Shown: positions 55,462 through 64,000, numbered from the stretch's first letter. The stretch: DNA of 64,000 nucleotides from Novipirellula sp052161655 (GCF_052161655.1 NZ_CP197418.1:9176001-9240000); one strand, 5' to 3'. The notes: generated by a model from the letters alone, not told the origin. A program made the numbers and translations.

Positions 55462-55530
55462 CCCAACCCGAAGCGTCAGCGAGGAACCAGCCTCAATCAG
55501 CGTAGTCCCTCGCTGACGCGTCGGGTTGGA
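55462..55530. repeat. REP-like palindrome 1 of the RAYT array
   Basis: The left arm CCCAACCCGAAGCGTCAGCG and right arm CGCTGACGCGTCGGGTTGG form an imperfect palindrome with a short loop. Same orientation as the next four copies. Confidence 0.95.
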
Positions 55531-55678
55531 ATGGTCACGTCTCGACGCCTTTTCGGTCCTGTGCTTAGTTACGTATCCCTGTCTACGTTGATAATACTCG
55601 ATCCAGCTACGTCGGTAGCCAGTCAGTCTTGTGTCATAGGGACATCGCCGTTCATTTCATCTCTCCGTCGCTATTTAT
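55531..55678 (-). mobile_element. Internally deleted RAYT copy (mini-element 1)
   Basis: About 148 bases. Its left part matches the 3' end of the RAYT gene (CCTTTTCGGTCCTGTGCTT) and its right part matches the 5' end and leader (TTCATTTCATCTCTCCGTCG), with the middle, including the HUH motif, missing. It sits between palindromes 1 and 2. Confidence 0.85.
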
Positions 55679-55754
55679 CCCAACCCGAAGCGTAAGCGAG
55701 GGACCAGCCTCAACCAACGACCAGCGTAGTCCCTCGCTGACGCGTCGGGTTGGG
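55679..55754. repeat. REP-like palindrome 2 of the RAYT array
   Basis: Same arms as palindrome 1, with a longer loop. It is 217 bases after palindrome 1 and immediately flanks the 3' end of the full RAYT gene. Confidence 0.95.
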
Positions 55755-55758
55755 ATGG

Positions 55759-56253
55759 TCACGTCTCGACACCTTTTCGGTCCTGTGCTTCCGTTACGTA
55801 TTCGACGACAGTCGCTAGCGACTCGTAGTTCAAGACGTATCGGATACTGCCACGCTCCGCCCACCAATTCTCACGTGTCGACAGTGAATTTTCTTTGAGC
55901 CGGCGGGTGCACCACGCCTTGATGTCCTTGCGAATCTTCTTTGGTTCAGTGTTGGCGGCTGAGATAACAATGTGAGCGTGGTTGGACCGACAATCAACCG
56001 CGTGCAAGGTCCATCGCCGGAACTCACAGGTTTCAGCGACTTGTGCTGAAACAATCTGACGCTGCGAAAATGTTAGCAAGCATTGCTTCTCCGTCATTCG
56101 CGTCTCGCACATTTGTTCGAGATTACGGTTGGGCAGCTGCCAACCGTGACGGTATTCGATCCAGCCACGCTGGTTGCCCGGCAGCCACGTTCCATACGTC
56201 GGCCACGTGATGAAGAATGCAATCGGATCCTGCATGGGGACGTCGCCATTCAT
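55759..56253 (-). CDS. REP-associated tyrosine transposase (RAYT, Y1/IS200-like)
   Basis: 164 residues of the TnpA-REP class. It starts MNGDVPMQDPIAFFITWPTY, has an HUH motif in SNHAHIV and candidate catalytic tyrosines in the C-terminal helix (RYVLNYESL, VVEYVTEAQ); I cannot say which is the nucleophile. ATG 56253 has GGAGAG 5 bases upstream. RAYTs are single-strand nucleases that act on the flanking palindromes and are generally not mobile by themselves. Here palindromes 2 and 3 sit directly beyond both ends, as expected. The frame is intact, so it may be active. Confidence 0.92.
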   Translation of the reverse strand: MNGDVPMQDPIAFFITWPTYGTWLPGNQRGWIEYRHGWQLPNRNLEQMCETRMTEKQCLLTFSQRQIVSAQVAETCEFRRWTLHAVDCRSNHAHIVISAANTEPKKIRKDIKAWCTRRLKENSLSTRENWWAERGSIRYVLNYESLATVVEYVTEAQDRKGVET

Positions 56254-56276
56254 TTCATCTCTCCGTCGCTAATTAT

Positions 56277-56345
56277 CACAACCCGAAGCGTTAGCGAGGG
56301 ACCAGCCTCAATCAGCGTAGTCCCTCGCTGACACTTCGGGTTGGG
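56277..56345. repeat. REP-like palindrome 3 of the RAYT array
   Basis: It lies 24 bases upstream of the RAYT start. The right arm reads CGCTGACACTTCGGG while the left arm reads CCGAAGCGTTAGCG, so the arms do not match at one base pair. Confidence 0.95.
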
Positions 56346-56494
56346 ATGATCACGGCTCGACGCCTCCTCGGTTTTGAGCTTCTGTTACGGATCCCTGTTT
56401 ACGTTGATGATACTCGATCCAGCTACGTCGGTAGCCAATCAGCCTTGTGTCATAAGGGCATCGCCATTCATTTCACCACTCCGTCGCTATTTAT
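56346..56494 (-). mobile_element. Internally deleted RAYT copy (mini-element 2)
   Basis: It has the same organisation as mini-element 1 and is essentially identical to mini-element 3, from which it is separated by palindrome 4. The 218-base period shows a recent tandem duplication. Confidence 0.88.
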
Positions 56495-56563
56495 CCCAAC
56501 CCGAAGTGTAAGCGAGGGACCAGCCTCAATCAGCGTAGTCCCTCGCTGACACTTCGGGTTGGG
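56495..56563. repeat. REP-like palindrome 4 of the RAYT array
   Basis: Both arms carry the same variant base pair (left CCGAAGTGT, right ACACTTCGG), so the stem is restored relative to palindrome 3, where only the right arm has changed. It is exactly 218 bases from palindromes 3 and 5. Confidence 0.95.
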
Positions 56564-56712
56564 ATGATCACGGCTCGACGCCTCCTCGGTTTTGAGCTTC
56601 TGTTACGGATCCCTGTTTACGTTGATGATACTCGATCCAGCTACGTCGGTAGCCAATCAGCCTTGTGTCATAAGGGCATCGCCATTCATTTCACCACTCC
56701 GTCGCTATTTAT
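56564..56712 (-). mobile_element. Internally deleted RAYT copy (mini-element 3)
   Basis: Near-identical duplicate of mini-element 2, keeping both ends of the RAYT gene and lacking its catalytic middle. Open frames on the plus strand here are shadows of the repeat and not genes. Confidence 0.88.
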
Positions 56713-56783
56713 CCCAACCCGAAGCGTCAGCGAGGGACCAGTCTCAACTAACGACAAGCGTAGTCCCTCGCTGACGCGTCGGG
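56713..56783. repeat. REP-like palindrome 5 of the RAYT array, right end eroded
   Basis: The left arm is intact; the right arm follows the consensus to CGCGTCGGG and then diverges to ATCTGGGG in place of TTGGG. This is the outer boundary of the array. Confidence 0.9.
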
Positions 56784-56947
56784 ATCTGGGGCCTAAAACG
56801 TTCACCGTCGGTAGCGGGGTTTTCATTACTTTGCGTAACCAGCTTTCGGGGAGAACCTATCGAACCTTCGCTAAACGCGGCGGGTAAAATCGGGTAAAAC
56901 GGCGGCTTGCTAAATGACACCCGATTTTCTTATGGAACGGACCCAAT

Positions 56948-57523
56948 ATGCTCCCTGTTAGCCAAGTGATTCGTGACCGGCGGACGATCAAACCGACGCA
57001 GTATTCTGACCATGATGTGGACGAGGCAATCGTCTACGAACTACTCGAAAATGCGAATTGGGCTCCGACGCATGGTATGACCGAGCCGTGGCGATTCACC
57101 GTGTTCAGCGGCGATGCTCGAAATCGACTGGCCGAATTCTTGGCCGAGACCTACAAGAGTCTGACGACCGAGGATACGTTCAAGCAAAAGAAATACGACG
57201 GGATGCGTGCCAACGCAACTTGCGCTCCGGTCGTGATCGCGATTGGCATGAAACGCCAAGCAAGCGAAAAGATCTCGTTGTTAGATGAGTTATTGGCCGT
57301 CGCTTGCGCCGTACAAAACATGCACTTAACCGCAGCCGCTCATGGGCTAGGTGGCTTTTGGTCGACCAATGTTGCTGCCACCAGCACTGCGATGCGAGAC
57401 TTCATCGGGCTGAATGAGAACGACCAAGCCCTTGGTTTGTTTTATCTCGGCTATCCGAAAGGCGATTGGCCCGCCAGCAGTCGCGGAGCGATTGAGAACA
57501 AAGTGCGCTGGGTTCGCGAATGA
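56948..57523 (+). CDS. Nitroreductase-family protein
   Basis: 191 residues of the FMN-dependent nitroreductase family, closest in feel to the YdjA subgroup. Landmarks are IRDRRTIKPTQYSD, LLENANWAPTHGMTEPWRF for FMN contacts, ALGLFYLGYPKGDW near the C-terminus and the central NMHLTAAAHGLGGFWST. It reduces nitro compounds or quinones with NAD(P)H; the natural substrate is unknown. It starts 164 bases after the RAYT array. Confidence 0.92.
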   Translation: MLPVSQVIRDRRTIKPTQYSDHDVDEAIVYELLENANWAPTHGMTEPWRFTVFSGDARNRLAEFLAETYKSLTTEDTFKQKKYDGMRANATCAPVVIAIGMKRQASEKISLLDELLAVACAVQNMHLTAAAHGLGGFWSTNVAATSTAMRDFIGLNENDQALGLFYLGYPKGDWPASSRGAIENKVRWVRE

Positions 57524-57643
57524 GCGACGTAGCACAAAGGCAGCAAGAGTTTCGCGGTGCTTGCTAGACGATCCGAAACGCTTGATGCGTGTTGCGGCCT
57601 GGATTGAAGCAAGCCGGCCGGTGGGAACCGGCCCTACGTCTGA

Positions 57644-57701
57644 GACGAAACTCTTGGCGAGTTTCGCTACGAGGGTTTCGCTACGAGGGCTTCGCTACGA
57701 G
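57644..57701. repeat. Hairpin plus three tandem TTTCGCTACGAGGG-type units
   Basis: GAAACTC and GAGTTTC are inverted around TTGGC, followed by three 14-base near-repeats of GTTTCGCTACGAGG. A similar hairpin lies at 43225-43248. It sits just beyond the metH stop on the opposite strand and could be a terminator for either gene. Confidence 0.7.
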
Positions 57702-57741
57702 ATGGGGATGCTATGACGCGTCTGGAAGCCTATCCCACACC

Positions 57742-60700
57742 TTATTCGGGTTCGTAGGCCAAGTTCGGGCTGAGCCAACGCTCGATTTCCGAGAGCGGCT
57801 GGCCCTTTCGTTTGGCGTACGACTCGATTTGATCCTTCGTCATCCGCTCGACAGTAAAGTAACGAGCCTCGGGATGCCCGAAGTACAAACCGCTGACCGC
57901 AGCACCCGGGTACATTGCATAACTACTTGTCAATTCGATCCCCGCGTTTTTCTCGGCGTCAAGCAGATCAAACAACGTTCGCTTTTCGGTGTGGTCCGGA
58001 CAGGCCGGATAGCCCGCGGCCGGGCGAATCCCGCGATACTTCTCGTCGATCATATCCTCTTTGGACAATCCTTCGGTATTACCAAAGCCCCAATCATTGC
58101 GTGCGCGTTCGTGCAACAATTCGGCAAACGCTTCGGCAAATCGATCCGCAACCGCTTGCACCATGATCGCATTGTAATCATCGAGGTCCGTTCGGAATTT
58201 CGTCGCTAACTCCTCCGCACCAATCCCGCTGGTCACGGCAAAGCCACCAATGTAGTCCTCGCGACCGCTATCGACCGGAGCGATGTAATCGGCAAGCGAA
58301 CGATAATCCGATTGTCCCTTGCGTTCCCATTGCTGACGCAAGAAATGCAATCGCGTCAGTTCTTTCGAGCGTGATTCGTCGGTATACAGAATCACGTCTT
58401 CGCCAGTACTTGCCGCAGGCCAAAAACCGTACACTGCGTTCGCTTTGAGGGAACCGTCGGCGATAACGCGATCTATCAATGCATTGGCGTCGTCGTAAAT
58501 CTTCCTGGCTTCAACTCCAACCGTTTTGTCGTCAAAAATCTTAGGAAATTTGCCCTTCAATTCCCAAGTCATGAAGAATGGCGACCAATCAATGTAGGGT
58601 CGAATTTCCTCGAGTGGAAAGTCCTTCAATACTTGCAAACCGGTAAACGACGGCTTGTCAATTTGCGTGGTTGCCCAATCGACGGTGAATCGTTTTTCGA
58701 GTGCTTCGGCATACGGCACCAGCTTCTGTTGACGATCACGGAAACTCGCGACCAGCTTCTTTTGAGTCTCAACGTTGGTGGCAATAAACTCGTCACGATG
58801 TTCTTTACTGAGCAAGCGTTCGACCACATTCACGCTGCGACTTGCATCGAGCACATGGATTACGGGCCCGTCATATGCCGGACAAATCTTGACCGCCGTG
58901 TGTTTGGCGCTGGTGGTTGCACCACCGACCAACAACGGCATCGTCATTCCTGCACGCTTCATTTCGCGTGCGACATGTGTCATCTCATCAAGACTTGGCG
59001 TGATTAGACCGCTGAGTCCAATCATGTCCACACCTTGTTTGACCGCTTCTTCCAAGATCCGTTCCGCCGAGACCATCACGCCCAAGTCGATGACCTCGTA
59101 GTTATTGCACTGCAACACCACGCCGACGATATTTTTGCCGATATCGTGCACGTCTCCTTTGACCGTGGCAATCAAGAACTTGCCACGCGCGGCATCATTT
59201 TCGGTCCCTGCTAGACGTTTTTCTTCGTCCATGAACGGTTCTAAATAGGCCACCGCTTTTTTCATCACGCGAGCACTTTTGACGACTTGCGGCAAAAACA
59301 TCTTACCCGCACCAAACAGATCGCCGACGACTTTCATGCCGTCCATCAACGGACCTTCGATCACTTGCAGACACTTGTCAAAGTGCTGACGTGCCTCTTC
59401 GGTGTCTTCGACAATGTACTTGTCGATGCCTTTGATCAGCGCGTGCTTCATTCGCTCGGCGACCGATTCGCTTCGCCAAGTCAGATCTTCGCCTGATTTC
59501 TTTTTGCCGCCGCCTTTGACGGTTTCAGCAAATTCAAGCATCCGGTCGGTCGCATCGGGGCGGCGATTGAGCAGCACGTCTTCGACACGCTCGAGCAGTT
59601 CCTTGGGCACCTCTTCGTAGACTTCCAACTGTCCCGCGTTGACGATCCCCATGTCCAAGCCGGCCTTGATCGCGTGGAACAGGAACGCACTGTGGATCGC
59701 TTCGCGGACAGGATCGTTTCCGCGGAAACTGAAGCTGATGTTACTCACTCCACCGCTGGTTTTTGCGCCAGGACATTCCTTCTTAATCCGTGCTACGGCG
59801 TTGATAAAGTCAACGGCGTAGTTGTTATGCTCTTCCATTCCCGTCGCAACGGTCAGGATATTCGGGTCAAAGATGATGTCTTCGGGTGGGAAGTTGATCT
59901 TCGTGGTAAGCAAGTCGTAGGCACGTTTACAGATCCGCACCTTGTTCTCTTCATCGGCGGCTTGGCCCTCTTCGTCGAACGCCATGACCACGGCGGCCGC
60001 ACCGTATTGGCGGACCAGTCGAGCACGACGCAGGAACTCTTCCTCGCCGTCTTTGAGCGAGATCGAGTTGACGATCGCTTTGCCCTGAACGTTACGAAGG
60101 CCTGTCTCAAGCACTTCCCATTTGCTGCTATCGATCATCACCGGGACGGATGCGACCACGTTATCCCCGGCGATCAGACGCAAGAAACGCTCCATCGCGG
60201 CCACGCCATCGAGCATGCCTTCGTCGAAGTTGACGTCGATGATGGTCGCGCCATTTTCAACCTGTTCGCGCGCGACTTCGACCGCTTCCTCGTATTTGTC
60301 TTCGCGGATCAGACGAGCAAACTTCTTACTGCCGGCCACATTGGTTCGTTCGCCGATCATGGTGAACGGGATTTCGGGACGCATCACCATCGGCAGCTGG
60401 CCCGAGAGCCGGGTGTAAACCGGTCCGTGCGTTTCCTGTTTCGGTTTGCATCCCTTAACTCGCTCGGCCATCGCACGGATATGATCTGGGGTCGTGCCGC
60501 AACAGCCGCCCAGAATGTTCAACCAACCATTGTCGGCGTACTCGCCCACCTTTTCGGCCATCGCCTTGGGGCCGAGATCGAATTCACCCATTTCGTTGGG
60601 CAAACCAGCATTGGGGTGGCACGAGATCGGAATCTCGGCGACATGCGAAAGCTCTTCGATGTGAGGCCGCATCACATCCGGGCCGAGGGCACAGTTCATG

Positions 60701-61446
60701 CCGACCGACAACAGCGGAAAGTGATTGATCGCGGTCCAAAATGCCTCGACGCTTTGCGCGCTGACAAACGTACGTCCACCGTCACCAAACGTGCCGCTGG
60801 CCATCACGGGAACTCGGCGACCGCCCGCGTCATAGAAATCTTGGATCGCAAACAAACACGCTTTCAAGTTCAGCGTATCGATCGCGGTTTCGGGCAACAG
60901 GATATCAACGCCGGCGGCAACGAGCGAATTGACCTGGGCGCGATAGCTATCGACCATCTCTTCGAACGTGGCACCTCGGTGAGCCGGGTCTTCTTCGGTG
61001 CTGATCGCCAGTTGTTTCGTGGTCGGGCCGATCGATCCAGCGACAAAGCGGGGTTTATCAGGAGTCCGTTCGGTCCACTCGTCGGCGGCTTTGCGAGCGC
61101 ACGCCACGGCGGCATGATTGATTTCATCGACCAATTCGAGCGGCAGTCCAAACTCGATCATCCCGACTGGCGAGGCACCAAAGGAGTTGGTTTCGACGAT
61201 GTCGCTGCCCGCTTCGTAGTAGGCTGCGTGGATCGCCGTGATCTTGTCAGGGTGGGTCAGACAAAGAATATCTGAGAAATTCTTCAAATCTTTTTTGGGA
61301 TCATGATCGGCAAATCGCTCGCCTCGCACTCCCGCCTCGTCCAATCCGAGACGTTGGATCATGGTCCCCATCGCCCCATCGAGCAGCAGAATCCGTTCGC
61401 GTAAAAGCTCGGAAATAACAGATTGAGTCGTTCCAGATTGAAGCAT
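57742..61446 (-). CDS. metH: Cobalamin-dependent methionine synthase
   Basis: 1234 residues, the full E. coli-type length of about 1227. In order: the homocysteine domain (about 10-330) with zinc ligands C249-C250 region (GMNCALGPD) and GGCCGTTPDH near 310; the methyl-THF domain (about 350-620, MIGERTNVAGSKKFARLI); the cobalamin cap and Rossmann domains with the axial-ligand motif DVHDIGKNIVGVVLQ near 762; and the SAM-dependent reactivation domain at the C-terminus. It methylates homocysteine using methyl-THF. I see no cobalamin riboswitch hallmark in the upstream 297 bases. Confidence 0.97.
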   Translation of the reverse strand: MLQSGTTQSVISELLRERILLLDGAMGTMIQRLGLDEAGVRGERFADHDPKKDLKNFSDILCLTHPDKITAIHAAYYEAGSDIVETNSFGASPVGMIEFGLPLELVDEINHAAVACARKAADEWTERTPDKPRFVAGSIGPTTKQLAISTEEDPAHRGATFEEMVDSYRAQVNSLVAAGVDILLPETAIDTLNLKACLFAIQDFYDAGGRRVPVMASGTFGDGGRTFVSAQSVEAFWTAINHFPLLSVGMNCALGPDVMRPHIEELSHVAEIPISCHPNAGLPNEMGEFDLGPKAMAEKVGEYADNGWLNILGGCCGTTPDHIRAMAERVKGCKPKQETHGPVYTRLSGQLPMVMRPEIPFTMIGERTNVAGSKKFARLIREDKYEEAVEVAREQVENGATIIDVNFDEGMLDGVAAMERFLRLIAGDNVVASVPVMIDSSKWEVLETGLRNVQGKAIVNSISLKDGEEEFLRRARLVRQYGAAAVVMAFDEEGQAADEENKVRICKRAYDLLTTKINFPPEDIIFDPNILTVATGMEEHNNYAVDFINAVARIKKECPGAKTSGGVSNISFSFRGNDPVREAIHSAFLFHAIKAGLDMGIVNAGQLEVYEEVPKELLERVEDVLLNRRPDATDRMLEFAETVKGGGKKKSGEDLTWRSESVAERMKHALIKGIDKYIVEDTEEARQHFDKCLQVIEGPLMDGMKVVGDLFGAGKMFLPQVVKSARVMKKAVAYLEPFMDEEKRLAGTENDAARGKFLIATVKGDVHDIGKNIVGVVLQCNNYEVIDLGVMVSAERILEEAVKQGVDMIGLSGLITPSLDEMTHVAREMKRAGMTMPLLVGGATTSAKHTAVKICPAYDGPVIHVLDASRSVNVVERLLSKEHRDEFIATNVETQKKLVASFRDRQQKLVPYAEALEKRFTVDWATTQIDKPSFTGLQVLKDFPLEEIRPYIDWSPFFMTWELKGKFPKIFDDKTVGVEARKIYDDANALIDRVIADGSLKANAVYGFWPAASTGEDVILYTDESRSKELTRLHFLRQQWERKGQSDYRSLADYIAPVDSGREDYIGGFAVTSGIGAEELATKFRTDLDDYNAIMVQAVADRFAEAFAELLHERARNDWGFGNTEGLSKEDMIDEKYRGIRPAAGYPACPDHTEKRTLFDLLDAEKNAGIELTSSYAMYPGAAVSGLYFGHPEARYFTVERMTKDQIESYAKRKGQPLSEIERWLSPNLAYEPE

Positions 61447-61743
61447 TGCGCCGCGTATTATTAGCGAAAAATGGCAGAAGTGAGCATTTCAAGGACACGT
61501 ATCTTCGTTTCCCGTTCGCAGTTTCACAAGGTGATGCGTGTTTCTGCGGGAAAATTCCAGTGTGTTGCTGGCATTGAAGGGCGTCATTTCATCTTGATCA
61601 ATCGGCAAAGTTTGTCTATTCCGCAGATTCCTAAAGATCAACCATGTCGCGCACCGATCTAGTCCTATAGGGGATCCGACTCGGCTCGCCACATTTTTCA
61701 GTATTGCTTGAAACGCCTCGCACTCGTGTATCAGGAAGATCAC

Positions 61744-62859
61744 ATGACCGTCTCGCAAAAAGCCACGCAAGACGTCAGACGCTCACCAGTCAGAGCGGCA
61801 GACGAACGCTCGATGGGCGACGAGCACGCATCCACCGCACTGCCACCGACGCTGTTTAAGCTCAAGAATCTGACTCCGAACAAGCCAGCCAACACGACAC
61901 CGTCGGCGAGTGAGCTAGAAACCGCGGCGGTTGCACCGCCAACCGTTACGGAATCGGTGCCAGCATCGCACGCGATTCCTACAACCAAAGCCTCACATCC
62001 GCGTGATTCGAGCGTCGCATCCGAGCTGCATACCGCATCAAATGCGAATGCTGCGACAATCTGCGACACCGCGATTCAAGCTGCAACAAAGAGCCCCACA
62101 AATTCGGCATCGATTCCTTCGTCCGACCCGAGTCTTTCGCACGTATTTTTCGAAGAAGAACCTGAGGTCCCTGCGAAATCCAAGGCTCCCGCCGTCACAC
62201 TGGCCCCGCAACCGCAGAAACGAAATTGGCAACAACTGATCAGTGCCAATGCACTTGTGATTGCGATGCTGCTGTTGGTGATCATTTTTGCAGTGAAAGT
62301 AAGTCGCCGAGCGACTCAATCGTCAAGCGAACCATCGATTGCCGATTCACAGCTGACCGATCTGCTTCCTCCCGAAGATTTGGTTGTGTTTGCGGATGAA
62401 GACATGGACACTGATTTATCAAAGCACGTTCCCCCCGCCCCCGCGACCAAGCCGCCTGCGAAGGCAAACGTTGCCCTGATGTCACCTGATCCGTCGCCCG
62501 CCACGATGACGGCATCGGAATTCGACGCCGCCGCACCGGCAAACGATCCAAAATTGTCCGCAGGAACACCGGCAAGCACGGTCAGCAACACTCGCGGAAT
62601 CGATCCAGCTATCGCCGCACTGAACGCAACCGTCCATTCGCACAAGCCGCCAACGTCCGACTTTTCCACCTCGCCAATTGAAACTTCCAACGTCATGAAA
62701 TCCGGCGGAAACTCGCCCGATTCCGAACTGCCCGATTTGTCGGCTGCCAAACCGACCTCGGTAACCCCTCCGGCACCGACAACGCCCCAAGAATCGGCCA
62801 CTCCACGTGGCATTTCGAACTGGGAACAGTACTTGCCATCGCAACCGGTTGCGAACTAA
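61744..62859 (+). CDS. Ala/Pro/Ser-rich single-TM protein
   Basis: I start at ATG 61744, with GGAAG 5-6 bases upstream, giving 371 residues. Low-complexity sequence surrounds one TM helix at about 167-187 (ANALVIAMLLLVIIFAVKV). The cytoplasmic half contains FFEEEPEVPAKSKAP; the far side is Pro/Thr/Ser/Ala-rich with an N-P-like extended character and no known domain. It precedes the CpsD-like gene by 76 bases on the same strand, and may be a scaffold or membrane partner for it. The function is unknown. Confidence 0.75.
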   Translation: MTVSQKATQDVRRSPVRAADERSMGDEHASTALPPTLFKLKNLTPNKPANTTPSASELETAAVAPPTVTESVPASHAIPTTKASHPRDSSVASELHTASNANAATICDTAIQAATKSPTNSASIPSSDPSLSHVFFEEEPEVPAKSKAPAVTLAPQPQKRNWQQLISANALVIAMLLLVIIFAVKVSRRATQSSSEPSIADSQLTDLLPPEDLVVFADEDMDTDLSKHVPPAPATKPPAKANVALMSPDPSPATMTASEFDAAAPANDPKLSAGTPASTVSNTRGIDPAIAALNATVHSHKPPTSDFSTSPIETSNVMKSGGNSPDSELPDLSAAKPTSVTPPAPTTPQESATPRGISNWEQYLPSQPVAN

Positions 62860-62935
62860 ATCACTCGCACGGTGATTTCGCATCTCTCTCATCTAACGAC
62901 ATCAAGCTTCAAAATTTCACTGCTCGGTAAGAAAC

Positions 62936-64000
62936 ATGACTGCTAACAACCAGGCCTTTGTCAAAGCCTTTGCAAGACGAAACCGCAACGCGGACACGAA
63001 TTCGTCCCACCAGCAGAATCAGCCTGGCGTGGAAACGAAGTCACCGTCGAGTGCATCGGCAACATGGTGGATCGATGAAACGGATGACCAAAAAATCCGT
63101 GCGGATCATGACGCTGTCGAACAGGTGCCCGCTCCGCATTTTGGTGGCGACATTCGCGTTACGAATCTTCGCGATGAAATTGCGGCCGAATCCGAAGACG
63201 CGATGGAATCGTTTCCCGAACCGGAATCGGATCCGATCCCCGATCCAAACGTGCTGGCCTCGCTGCAACACACGATTACATCGTTTGCCAGCGAGTCGTA
63301 CTCGGGAACCAGTAACATCATTGGCAGCGGATTCACTCCCTTTGTCGCCCAAGAGCTGAACGAAAGCATTGTAAAACCTGCTGCGGCACCGAAACCGGAA
63401 ACCGCCCCCAAGCCAGCGACAGCAAAAGCAACAGCTCCCACCTCAATGCCCGCTGCGACGGCTCCCGTTGCCAAGGCGGCAGTGAAGGCACCGCCGGCTC
63501 CTGAAGCAAAGATCCAATCGGAATCAAAACCGAAGTCGCACGAAGCGTCGATCATCGAGCTGCAACGCATCTTGTCGAGCAAGACCGCCGCCGCTCGAAC
63601 GACCAGCCAGCGCAAAACGCAAACCGAAACGGCAGCGATCCAGCCACAGGCAAAAGCAGCCGAAGTGCTTCCGCCGCCTGCATCTGCACCCGCAATGCCG
63701 GCTGTAAACGCGACCCCAGACGCCGATCGCGTCGAGGTTGTGGAAACAACGCCTAGTTCAAATCCAGAAGCAGCTCCTGCTGTTGCTGCGAAGCTGAAAG
63801 CTGCCTGGGAAGTTGACCAATTTGACGTGTCAAGCAACGTCGCAAAGCTGTTTTTTGATGGCGAAGTGTTCCAAATGGTGGCCGAACAGATGCTCGGCGC
63901 CGTGCAAACCGGGCTCGATAGCGTGTTGGTCACCAGCGTGCATCCCGAAGAGGGCCGCAGCACCGTTGCCACCGGCGTTGCCATGGCAGCCGCCGCAGCC
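62936..64000 (+). CDS. CpsD/CapB-like tyrosine-kinase-type P-loop protein, 5' part
   Basis: The frame is open from ATG 62936 to the window end (355 codons, no stop), so the gene is truncated. About 280 residues of disordered Ala/Pro/Lys/Thr-rich linker precede a globular domain that begins near 290. Near the end is VLVTSVHPEEGRSTVATGV, which matches the Walker A region of BY-kinases and Wzc/CpsD proteins (usually EGKST). Here Arg replaces the Lys. These proteins regulate exopolysaccharide polymerisation. The remaining kinase domain lies outside the window, so activity cannot be judged. Confidence 0.8.
   Translation, partial: MTANNQAFVKAFARRNRNADTNSSHQQNQPGVETKSPSSASATWWIDETDDQKIRADHDAVEQVPAPHFGGDIRVTNLRDEIAAESEDAMESFPEPESDPIPDPNVLASLQHTITSFASESYSGTSNIIGSGFTPFVAQELNESIVKPAAAPKPETAPKPATAKATAPTSMPAATAPVAKAAVKAPPAPEAKIQSESKPKSHEASIIELQRILSSKTAAARTTSQRKTQTETAAIQPQAKAAEVLPPPASAPAMPAVNATPDADRVEVVETTPSSNPEAAPAVAAKLKAAWEVDQFDVSSNVAKLFFDGEVFQMVAEQMLGAVQTGLDSVLVTSVHPEEGRSTVATGVAMAAAAA

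Noticed and set aside
55462..56783. CRISPR array
   Set aside because: Repeats are long palindromes with RAYT-derived spacers that are near-identical to each other, not unique spacers; no cas genes.
55531..56887. Plus-strand small genes over the repeat array
   Set aside because: Open frames are repeated shadows of the palindrome/mini-RAYT units, on the strand opposite the RAYT.
61447..61743. Cobalamin or SAM riboswitch upstream of metH
   Set aside because: No recognisable conserved riboswitch box could be found by eye in this region.

Overview
This window reads as chromosome from a marine planctomycete close to Rhodopirellula. The pointers are family-level: a Planctomycete cytochrome/DUF1549/DUF1553 protein paired with a DUF1501 Tat protein, PVC-type dehydrogenase and heme-binding proteins, a very high load of exported proteins, mixed strand use, and dispersed palindromes built on a CCGAAGCG...GCGAGGG core. 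I see no rRNA, tRNA or CRISPR array. Both ends cut genes: the first 156 bases are the tail of an unknown protein, and the last 1065 bases are the start of a CpsD/CapB-like protein.

Layout. 0-4 kb: a urea/amide-type periplasmic binding protein translationally coupled to a chemoreceptor. 4-9 kb: the DUF1501/PSD1 pair, minus strand. 9.4-15.7 kb: an EctB-like diaminobutyrate aminotransferase, an NRPS-like adenylation-carrier protein with two fused alpha/beta-hydrolase domains, and a Tat-exported sialidase-fold protein. There is no ectA or ectC, so this looks like a small specialised-metabolism locus rather than ectoine synthesis. 15.8-19.4 kb: a surface set of a DUF11 lipoprotein and two paralogous exported proteins. 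19.6-22 kb: an exported protein of unknown function and a TMEM43 homologue. 22.5-27.6 kb: the prkA-yeaH-spoVR stress kinase cassette, with two different palindromes between yeaH and spoVR. 27.6-32.3 kb: a PVC dehydrogenase with a separate azurin/cytochrome partner. 32.7-35.8 kb: a PAS-AraC regulator, an exported endonuclease/phosphatase-fold protein and an exostosin-like protein. 35.9-41.8 kb: VWA protein, ChlI/MoxR-like AAA protein and a large membrane-anchored protein, minus strand. 42-45.6 kb: a Tat-exported TIM-barrel isomerase-like protein and an esterase-fold protein lacking its serine. 45.7-47.6 kb: FHA, ECF sigma factor and zinc anti-sigma factor. 48.2-50.6 kb: lipM-like, gcvH and gcvT. 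50.8-53 kb: rnr. 53.4-55.4 kb: an exported PHB-depolymerase-like protein. 55.4-56.8 kb: a REP-associated tyrosine transposase (RAYT) in an array of its palindromes, with internally deleted copies of itself. 57-61.4 kb: a nitroreductase and full-length cobalamin-dependent metH. 61.7-64 kb: a membrane protein and the truncated CpsD-like gene, probably the edge of an exopolysaccharide locus.

The strongest unexplained structure is the RAYT/palindrome array at 55.46-56.78 kb, where short internally deleted RAYT copies alternate with palindromes. Next are the EctB/NRPS-hydrolase locus and the coupled binding-protein/chemoreceptor pair. All functional calls rest on motif recognition by eye; no database search was run.
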